Shown one piece after another: positions 1 to 4,558 of a stretch of DNA of 8,501 bases. Position numbers and translations under genes: made by a program. How positions within the stretch are numbered: the first letter of the stretch is position 1; every line of letters begins with the position of its first letter. The stretch spans positions 1 to 8,501 of the forward strand of contig CAMUZD010000056.1 in the NCBI GenBank assembly GCA_947165115.1. The letters are read 5' to 3'. Below the pieces are notes generated by a model. The model made no database searches. It saw only the letters and a list, made by a program, of their open reading frames with translations, and was not told where the DNA came from. The DNA comes from an uncultured Clostridia bacterium. GTDB lineage: Bacteria; Bacillota; Clostridia; Oscillospirales; Acutalibacteraceae.

Positions 1-193
1 CATCTCCCGGAGCCGGAACATAAAAGCGCCAATGGCATCAGCCTTATCGTGATATCTACATACAATTATAAAACCAATATTGAACACTTGTTGTTTGCTG
101 TTGCCCAAATTGAAAAGCGCTCAGAAACGCAATATGTTTATGATTCGACTATCAACACTTATGAACAACTCTCTGATGTGCAGCAAACAGATA
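1..193. other. left-edge stretch with no identifiable gene
   Basis: This stretch lies downstream of the patatin gene. The plus strand is open in frame 1 from the window edge to a TAA at 295-297, which would be the last 98 residues of a protein entering from the left. However, its final third lies antisense to the conserved C-terminus of the patatin gene, and I recognise no family in it. On the minus strand a short open frame (roughly 1-118, containing the residues FIIVCRYHDKADAIGAF) runs off the left edge and could be the beginning of another gene. Neither can be decided from this window. I see no clear terminator for the patatin gene here. Confidence 0.25.
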
Positions 194-1165
194 TTAGATT
201 TCAAGGTAAGTTTTTATTTCATCAAGCTGAGCCTGACAATCGTTATAGCCAAGCCAATATAGTTCACCGAGTTTTTCAAGGTCCCTCTCAATCATAATAA
301 TTCCAGGCTTTCTCGATGGGCAAAACTGTTTAAGTTGACCGTCGGACTGTAATTTTTCAATCTCATCACACTGCCGGTTGTAGTTTATATCGCTGTTGGC
401 AATCTTTTCAGCAAATTCAGGGTATCTGCCGTAAACTTTGAGTGATCCCTGAATGCGTCTGCTCGGATTCCTGAAAGACTTTTCCCGTGTTCTTATGACC
501 ATAATTTTGCGATATCCCTGCTCAATTGCCCATTCATAGGGGATTTTACATGAACAGCCGCCGTCAAAATACGGAACTCCGTCAATTATATATGCCGGCG
601 AAACAAACGGCAAAGTGGCAGAGGCGCGTATGCCCGCGATTACATCGTCACACACGCCTTTTTCAAAATATACCGTTTCTCCGTTAAGAGCGTTTGTCGC
701 TACTGCCACAAATCTCTGCTCAGGTCTGTAAAACCTTATAGTATCAAGAGTTTCGTGGATTATTCCTCTGTCCTCGGTAAGAAAGCCCACATCAAGCAGG
801 CTGCGGCTGTTTTCCAACGCTTTTTTACCTATGTATCTGCTGTCGGCACGATAGTTAAGGTTTATTCTTGCCGATCTTCCGATTTGTCCCGAAACATAAT
901 TTGCCCCGCCCAGTGCGCCGGCAGACACACCAATAACACACGAAAGATTTATATCGGCAAGCATCAAAGCATCAAGAAAGCCCTGAGTGTACAGTCCCCT
1001 GAAAGCTCCGCCTTCAAGTACAAGACAGCCTTCGGTCAGCTTATCCGAAGCCCGGCCGGAAGGTATTTTGCTGATACCGGAATAGGATTTTTCAAAAAGA
1101 TTCTTACTGTCTTCCAATATCTTTTTCCTAGCCTTAATTATATTCTTAACATTATCTCTGTCCAT
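194..1165 (-). CDS. patatin-like phospholipase family protein (YjjU/RssA type)
   Basis: A 323-residue protein predicted to be a serine lipid acyl hydrolase with a Ser-Asp dyad, acting on phospholipids or related acyl esters. The signature elements are all visible: the glycine-rich oxyanion loop EGGAFRG at about 51-57, the nucleophile elbow GVSAG with Ser81, and the catalytic Asp201 in YFDGG. Further family blocks are ATNALNGETVYF (157-168) and IRASATLPFVSP (179-190), with the usual C-terminal helix ending near LGYNDC. There is no signal peptide or membrane segment, so it is probably cytoplasmic or peripheral to the membrane. The ATG start at 1163-1165 is preceded by AGAGG at a suitable distance and the length fits the family. 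It is transcribed alone from its own putative promoter, downstream of the GIY-YIG gene on the same strand. Housekeeping lipid turnover is the likeliest role. A defence role like that of the CBASS effector CapV is possible in principle, but no cyclase is visible. Confidence 0.93.
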   Translation of the reverse strand: MDRDNVKNIIKARKKILEDSKNLFEKSYSGISKIPSGRASDKLTEGCLVLEGGAFRGLYTQGFLDALMLADINLSCVIGVSAGALGGANYVSGQIGRSARINLNYRADSRYIGKKALENSRSLLDVGFLTEDRGIIHETLDTIRFYRPEQRFVAVATNALNGETVYFEKGVCDDVIAGIRASATLPFVSPAYIIDGVPYFDGGCSCKIPYEWAIEQGYRKIMVIRTREKSFRNPSRRIQGSLKVYGRYPEFAEKIANSDINYNRQCDEIEKLQSDGQLKQFCPSRKPGIIMIERDLEKLGELYWLGYNDCQAQLDEIKTYLEI

Positions 1166-1232
1166 AAGCTGCCTCTTGAATTAATTTGATGAAGATGTTA
1201 CTCGAGTGAAGAAAGTGTATTATCTATGCATT

Positions 1233-1260
1233 ATCATAGTGTGGATTCCTCCACTTTAAA
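1233..1260 (-). promoter_or_regulatory. putative sigma-A promoter of the patatin gene with inverted repeat in the spacer
   Basis: On the minus strand, TTTAAA (1255-1260) and TATGAT (1233-1238) are separated by 16 bases, giving a start near 1226 and a leader of about 60 nt. The spacer contains the inverted repeat GTGGA-N4-TCCAC (1241-1254), a position where a repressor could bind. A second small inverted repeat, CTATG-N6-CATAG, covers 1224-1239. The -35 match is modest, so this is tentative. Confidence 0.4.
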
Positions 1261-1297
1261 TTGAAGTTTTATTTAACTCAACATTCTCCCGTAATAA

Positions 1298-2059
1298 TTA
1301 TTTATTCGCTTTGTATGATTGTTTAATCAGACCGATTATATAATCAAAATCGGAATCTTCGTTGATATAAACACGATAATCGCCGTTGCCCCAGTGACCT
1401 TTGTTTGACATATCGTCGGTAATATCATCGGGATCATTTAAGGTGCCTTTGCTCATATTGATAAAAACCTTAAGACCGTGGCGCTGAACCTCAACATCGG
1501 CGAAATTTTTCGTGGCCTTAAAGGCGATATATAATTTCTTCGGCTCGACAAAAGCGCCGTCAAATTTCAAAAGCTCTGCTTTCAGTTTTTCATATAATGA
1601 TTTTGTTGTTTCGTCAGCTTTTTCAAAAAATGACTTTTCGGAGTAAACAGTTTTTGCTTCTATTTCTTCAGCAAGTTTTTCATCAATTATTTCATGACCT
1701 TCGGGAGACATCTTGTGAAGTCTGTCGGCAGTTCCGCTGAGTGTTGCAATAGTTTCAAGAATTGCATAGGCATCATCGGCACTCATTGCATAGAATTCTT
1801 TTTTACGCTTTTTGCCATCAAATGTTTCAATGGCTCTGAGATTTGGGTTAATACTGTCAATCATTTTATGAATTGCAATGTCCTGCAATCTCTCATTAAC
1901 TTCATATACTGCAAACACCCTGAAGGCATAAGGAATACATTCACTTCTGTTAAGATCTTTGAGCCTTTTAGTCAAATCATTTGCATATCCGATTTTAACA
2001 TATTCCGGAAAACTTGGATTGGTGAGAATGTAAATTACACCGGCATTTTCTTTATTCAT
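1298..2059 (-). CDS. GIY-YIG nuclease family protein with C-terminal DUF5655-like domain
   Basis: A 253-residue protein. The start is the ATG at 2057-2059: GAGGG (2066-2070) lies 6 bases upstream of it, whereas the in-frame TTG two codons earlier touches the ribosome site. The N-terminal ~95 residues fit the GIY-YIG fold of the T5orf172/MUG113 type: GVIYIL at about 7-12 and VKIGYA at 21-26 are the two signature strands. The candidate catalytic positions are Tyr10, Arg32, His64 and Glu88 (KKEFY). A charged linker follows. The last ~100 residues match the DUF5655 pattern: EPKKLYIAFK, then VFINMSKG, then GHWGNGDYRV and a final IGLIKQSY. GIY-YIG proteins cut DNA through a single metal site, and DUF5655 is often found with nuclease or restriction-like proteins. 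The substrate here is unknown. There is no signal peptide or membrane segment. The gene is a single transcription unit with its own promoter. Confidence 0.88.
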   Translation of the reverse strand: MNKENAGVIYILTNPSFPEYVKIGYANDLTKRLKDLNRSECIPYAFRVFAVYEVNERLQDIAIHKMIDSINPNLRAIETFDGKKRKKEFYAMSADDAYAILETIATLSGTADRLHKMSPEGHEIIDEKLAEEIEAKTVYSEKSFFEKADETTKSLYEKLKAELLKFDGAFVEPKKLYIAFKATKNFADVEVQRHGLKVFINMSKGTLNDPDDITDDMSNKGHWGNGDYRVYINEDSDFDYIIGLIKQSYKANK

Positions 2060-2116
2060 ATTCAACCCTCAAATCAATTATTAAATCATTAGGCATTATT
2101 ACTCCATAATAAATTT

Positions 2117-2146
2117 ATTATATCACACGCGCGCGAGATTTTTCAA
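2117..2146 (-). promoter_or_regulatory. sigma-A promoter of the GIY-YIG gene
   Basis: On the minus strand, TTGAAA (2141-2146) and a perfect TATAAT (2117-2122) are 18 bases apart, with TGA just before the -10 giving an extended -10. The predicted start near 2110 leaves a leader of about 50 nt. The spacer contains a 12-base alternating purine-pyrimidine run (2124-2135, CACACGCGCGCG on the plus strand), which is GC-rich in an otherwise AT-rich gap. Confidence 0.72.
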
Positions 2147-2163
2147 TAAAATTATAAAAGTCA

Positions 2164-2189
2164 GGCGGCAATCCGTGAGAATTGCCGCC
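2164..2189 (-). terminator. intrinsic terminator of the PH-domain gene
   Basis: A perfect 9-bp stem, GGCGGCAAT (2164-2172) with ATTGCCGCC (2181-2189), has an 8-base loop. On the minus strand it starts 15 bases after the stop codon and is followed by a T-rich tract (ACTTTTATAATTTTATT). It separates the PH-domain gene from the GIY-YIG gene, whose promoter lies just beyond. Confidence 0.85.
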
Positions 2190-2204
2190 GCAGATTTATG
2201 AGAC

Positions 2205-2576
2205 TTACTGCATTTTGTGTGCTACAAAATTCTGAATGGCGATTACATCCTTACCGTTTCTGAAGCTGTAACCCATTGCCGTGCCGCCTGTGGTCCTCAG
2301 TATCAGGTCGGTGTCGATATCGAGATATCCGCTTGTCTCAATAGTCATCTCACTGATGTGAGTGTAGGGAATAGTGGTGAGAACCTTCTGTTTTCCGGTA
2401 ATACCCTGAACATCAATTGATACGATTCTGATATCGGTAAAGATAATCAGATCGCGGATTCCTTTGTAACAGCCGATTATCTGCTCATTCTGAAAAAGAG
2501 GAGCAAATTCCTTGGGCAACTCCGTAGCTGTTACGGGTATGCTTTTAACTCTGTCCTTTAAAATTCCTGCTGCCAT
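2205..2576 (-). CDS. PH domain-containing protein (bacterial PH, bPH_1 type)
   Basis: A 123-residue single-domain protein of the bacterial pleckstrin-homology-like family (formerly DUF1696). The domain fills nearly the whole chain. The strands FQNEQIIGCYKG (28-39) and DLIIFTDIRIVSIDVQGITGK are followed by the family block TTIPYTHISEMTIET (67-81), then DIDTDLILRT (86-95) and a final helix, KDVIAIQNFVAHKM. There is no signal peptide or membrane segment, so it should be cytoplasmic. The molecular function of the family is not established. The ATG start is well supported: AGGAGG (2585-2590) lies 8 bases upstream. The gene has its own promoter and terminator and is divergent from the WYL regulator, which makes it a natural candidate target of that regulator, although the sequence shows only the arrangement. 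Confidence 0.92.
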   Translation of the reverse strand: MAAGILKDRVKSIPVTATELPKEFAPLFQNEQIIGCYKGIRDLIIFTDIRIVSIDVQGITGKQKVLTTIPYTHISEMTIETSGYLDIDTDLILRTTGGTAMGYSFRNGKDVIAIQNFVAHKMQ

Positions 2577-2608
2577 AAATTATTCCTCCTGAAATTTGAT
2601 TTGAAATA

Positions 2609-2637
2609 ATTATATAACAGTAATATGTGCCGTTCAA
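2609..2637 (-). promoter_or_regulatory. sigma-A promoter of the PH-domain gene
   Basis: On the minus strand, TTGAAC (2632-2637) and a perfect TATAAT (2609-2614) are separated by exactly 17 bases. Transcription would begin near 2602, leaving a short leader of about 25 nt that carries the AGGAGG site. It faces away from the WYL gene promoter. Confidence 0.8.
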
Positions 2638-2658
2638 TAAAAAACTTCTAAGTCGGCT

Positions 2659-2686
2659 TTTGCTGTCCGTATTCTTACTCAGCAAA
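2659..2686. promoter_or_regulatory. inverted repeat between the divergent PH and WYL promoters, possible operator
   Basis: TTTGCTG (2659-2665) and CAGCAAA (2680-2686) form a perfect 7-bp inverted repeat with 14 bases between. Its centre is 21 bases apart from arm to arm, about two helical turns, as expected for a dimeric regulator. It lies between the two -35 boxes, upstream of both promoters. WYL regulators usually bind inverted repeats as dimers, so autoregulation is a reasonable inference. Nothing here proves binding. Confidence 0.35.
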
Positions 2687-2697
2687 TCACTTTTTTC

Positions 2698-2726
2698 TTG
2701 TAATTGCTCTTGAAATATTATATAAT
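2698..2726 (+). promoter_or_regulatory. sigma-A promoter of the WYL regulator gene
   Basis: TTGTAA (2698-2703) and a perfect TATAAT (2721-2726) are separated by 17 bases. The predicted start near 2733 gives a short leader of about 24 nt containing the GGGAGG ribosome site just before the ATG. Confidence 0.78.
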
Positions 2727-2756
2727 TTAAGTAAATTTGCAAAGGGAGGCGTTTAT

Positions 2757-3755
2757 ATGGCAGACGCGAGCAGGAAACTGAGGATACTCCGGTTATTGGA
2801 TTTGCTTCGCAGCGAGACTGATGACGAGCATTGCCTGACCACCGTTGAAATCTGCGAGAGGTTAACCGCCGAAGGCTATGAGTGCGACAGAAAGACTCTC
2901 TATGACGATGTTGAACTTCTCAACACTTACGGCGTCGCGATTGAAAAGCAGAGATGCGGCAAGGGTAACGGATACTATATCGCCGATCAGCAGTTTGATG
3001 TGAGCGAACTGAAGATTATCGTTGATGCTCTTCACGCCGCCAATTTCATTAATGAGAAGAAAACCGATGCCCTGATTGAAAAGGTTGCCAAGCTCGGCGG
3101 CATTCATAAGGAAGGCGCAATCAAGGCGATTGATGTTCATTTCAATAATCGCAAACACAGCAGCACCCACACCTATTATAATGTTGAAACCATTGCCAAA
3201 GCCATCAGCGAGAAAAAGAAAATTTCGTTTTACGCCTACAATCTCAACTACAAGGCAACTCCGGTTTACAGACATCATAAGAAGAGATACACAGAGGAGC
3301 CGATTTCACTGGTATTTCACAGCGACAACTACTATGTGATTATTTACCGCGAGGACAGAGGCGTATTCACAAGGAGAATTGACCGCTTATCGGATATAAG
3401 CGTATGCGACGAACCCATCAGCGCAGAAGCTGAGGCTAAGATCGCAGAGACCGAGAAATTCAGTACCGACGTTTTCGGGATGTATACAGGCCAAAGGGAA
3501 AAGGTCACGCTTGAATTCACCGATGAGGCCTTTGAATACATATTTGATAAATTCGGTGAGAAACAGAAGATAGAAAAATCCGAGGTTATAGACGGTGTGC
3601 AGATATACAGCACAGAGGTTGACGTTGAGATAAGCCCGCCGTTCTGGGGCTGGGTCTGCACATTCGCAGGCAAGCTGAGAATAGCCGGCCCGGACTGGGT
3701 GAACACGGAATTCAATAAATGGAAAAAGAATGAGAATAAGATAGTTACGGAGTAA
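2757..3755 (+). CDS. WYL domain-containing transcriptional regulator
   Basis: A 332-residue DNA-binding regulator. Residues 6-75 form a DeoR/HTH_11-like winged helix: LRILRLLDLL, then TTVEICERL, the recognition-helix region DRKTLYDDVELLNTYGV, and the wing ending GNGYYI. A helical linker runs to about 140. The WYL domain (about 141-215) contains ISFYAYNLN, EEPISLVFHSDNYYVIIY and FTRRIDRLSDI. The namesake Trp-Tyr-Leu is replaced by Tyr-Tyr-Val at 192-194, a common drift, and the basic residues of the ligand-binding pocket (Arg207, Arg210) remain. A C-terminal WCX domain follows (about 247-326), ending PPFWGWVCTFAGKLRIAGPDWV. The ATG is well placed behind GGAGG at 2745-2749. WYL domains sense ligands, nucleic acids or nucleotides in families such as PafBC, CapW and BrxR. 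This protein's ligand is unknown. The divergent PH-domain gene and the gene itself are the likeliest targets. Confidence 0.93.
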   Translation: MADASRKLRILRLLDLLRSETDDEHCLTTVEICERLTAEGYECDRKTLYDDVELLNTYGVAIEKQRCGKGNGYYIADQQFDVSELKIIVDALHAANFINEKKTDALIEKVAKLGGIHKEGAIKAIDVHFNNRKHSSTHTYYNVETIAKAISEKKKISFYAYNLNYKATPVYRHHKKRYTEEPISLVFHSDNYYVIIYREDRGVFTRRIDRLSDISVCDEPISAEAEAKIAETEKFSTDVFGMYTGQREKVTLEFTDEAFEYIFDKFGEKQKIEKSEVIDGVQIYSTEVDVEISPPFWGWVCTFAGKLRIAGPDWVNTEFNKWKKNENKIVTE

Positions 3756-3949
3756 TTATAAGCGATTTATTATCTCGATTATTTCTGAGTTTTTCAAGAG
3801 TGGCTGTTTCGGGCACGTTTTTACCGATACCGTATCGGCGGTTTTGTACCATTTTCCTTTCAGTTTTTCTCTGACAGACATTTCATAGTTTGAAATATTT
3901 CTATTGGATGAAAGTACAAAAAGATGTTTAAATACGGATAATAATATGC
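3756..3949. other. intergenic stretch with a 41-codon minus-strand open frame and a palindrome
   Basis: This gap between the WYL and acetyltransferase genes holds no convincing gene. The minus strand reads as 41 codons from an ATG at 3879-3881 to a TAA at 3756-3758 (MSVREKLKGKWYKTADTV...IIEIINRL), abutting the WYL stop. The same frame is stop-free upstream to 3986 but has no further good start, and no ribosome site precedes the ATG, so it is either a gene remnant or chance. A perfect palindrome, CCGATAC-C-GTATCGG (3824-3838), sits inside it. No clear terminator for the WYL gene is seen, although the palindrome followed by CGGTTTTG could act weakly. Confidence 0.25.
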
Positions 3950-3955
3950 TATAAT
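3927..3955 (+). promoter_or_regulatory. sigma-A promoter of the GNAT acetyltransferase gene
   Basis: TTTAAA (3927-3932) and a perfect TATAAT (3950-3955) are 17 bases apart. TGC immediately before the -10 gives an extended -10, which compensates for the weak -35. The predicted start is near 3962, so the transcript would begin directly with the stem-loop at 3963-3978. Confidence 0.7.
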
Positions 3956-3962
3956 CAAATCG

Positions 3963-3978
3963 ACAAATCGGAATTTGT
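3963..3978 (+). promoter_or_regulatory. 5'-terminal stem-loop of the GNAT mRNA (copy A)
   Basis: ACAAAT-CGGA-ATTTGT forms a perfect 6-bp stem with a 4-base loop. It starts within a base or two of the predicted transcript start and ends next to the GAGG ribosome site (3979-3982). A hairpin there could stabilise the mRNA or tune translation. A near-identical hairpin recurs at 4463-4480 before the next gene. Confidence 0.45.
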
Positions 3979-3988
3979 GAGGCCGACT

Positions 3989-4420
3989 ATGAAAATTGTG
4001 TTATGTGAGGATACAGATTGGCTGCTGTCAGAGGATGCGTTTTCAATCTATGCTTCCTGTATGTATCATCCGACATACAAGAACTATAAAACACAGATGG
4101 AAGACTATTTACACTATTCAACGGTGAAAGTATTTGTATGTGATTGTTGCGGCAAGAAAATTGGCATGATGATCCTGAAACTTTCAGACGATGCCGCTGA
4201 GATTATCGGAATAGCTGTATCAGGCAATGCCCGTCGTAAAGGAATCGGGAAACGACTTATCCAGAGCGTGACAGAGTCGGAGGGGATAGAAAAAATCAAA
4301 GCACAGACAGACGATGATTCGATCGGTTTCTACCGCAAATGCGGCTTTTCAGAGGAAAAAATCATCATTGAATACCCTGACGGGCCAGCGATTCGATATA
4401 ATTGCGTTCTTTATAAATAG
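3989..4420 (+). CDS. GNAT family N-acetyltransferase
   Basis: A 143-residue protein with the GNAT fold, which transfers an acetyl group from acetyl-CoA to an amine; the acceptor cannot be told from the sequence. Motif A is clear at about 73-91: IGIAVSGNARRKGIGKRLI, with the RxxGxG pyrophosphate loop at Arg82-Gly85-Gly87. Motif B is at 111-120 (SIGFYRKCGF). The N-terminal part includes a Cys-rich CDCCGKKIG turn at 51-59 before the strand MMILKL. There is no signal peptide, so it is cytoplasmic. I chose the ATG at 3989 because GAGG lies 6 bases upstream; the in-frame GTG at 3977 falls inside the stem-loop and has no ribosome site. It is followed after 138 bases by the clostripain-like gene on the same strand with no strong terminator between, so some read-through is possible. 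Confidence 0.9.
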   Translation: MKIVLCEDTDWLLSEDAFSIYASCMYHPTYKNYKTQMEDYLHYSTVKVFVCDCCGKKIGMMILKLSDDAAEIIGIAVSGNARRKGIGKRLIQSVTESEGIEKIKAQTDDDSIGFYRKCGFSEEKIIIEYPDGPAIRYNCVLYK

Positions 4421-4462
4421 ACAAATTCCGGTTTGCCGGGATAAATCGCACAGAAAGAATAA

Positions 4463-4480
4463 TACAAATCGGGATTTGTA
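4463..4480 (+). promoter_or_regulatory. stem-loop upstream of the clostripain-like gene (copy C)
   Basis: TACAAAT-CGGG-ATTTGTA forms a perfect 7-bp stem with a 4-base loop. It matches the hairpin at 3963-3978 in both arms and in three of four loop bases. It is followed by AGGA but lies about 80 bases before the chosen start. No good promoter was found immediately upstream (only an AATAAT at about 4458-4463 with a poor -35), so whether it is also a transcript 5' end is unclear. Confidence 0.4.
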
Positions 4481-4558
4481 GGAATAAAAAGCAAAATCAA
4501 TATGGAGGACTATGATTTGGCAAAGCCGGGCTGTAAAAATCAACAGGAGAAAAAAGAA

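Noticed and set aside
755..1189. Plus-strand open frame of 144 codons opposite the patatin gene
   Set aside because: It lies antisense to the conserved patatin motifs, has no ribosome site and no family resemblance.
1694..2092. Plus-strand open frame of 132 codons opposite the GIY-YIG gene
   Set aside because: Shadow of a gene with clear domains, a promoter and a ribosome site on the other strand; Cys/Phe-rich translation without a recognisable fold.
2545..2742. Minus-strand 65-codon frame across the PH gene start and the divergent promoters
   Set aside because: It covers both promoters and overlaps the PH gene in another frame; no ribosome site.
2862..3715. Two minus-strand open frames (138 and 123 codons) opposite the WYL gene
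   Set aside because: They are antisense to the helix-turn-helix, WYL and WCX regions and have no start signals.
3977..3979. GTG as the start of the GNAT gene
   Set aside because: It is inside the stem-loop without a ribosome site; the ATG at 3989 has GAGG 6 bases upstream and suits the usual GNAT N-terminus.
4426..4441. Small CCGG-TTTG-CCGG hairpin after the GNAT stop as a terminator
   Set aside because: The core stem is only 4 bp and no T tract follows.
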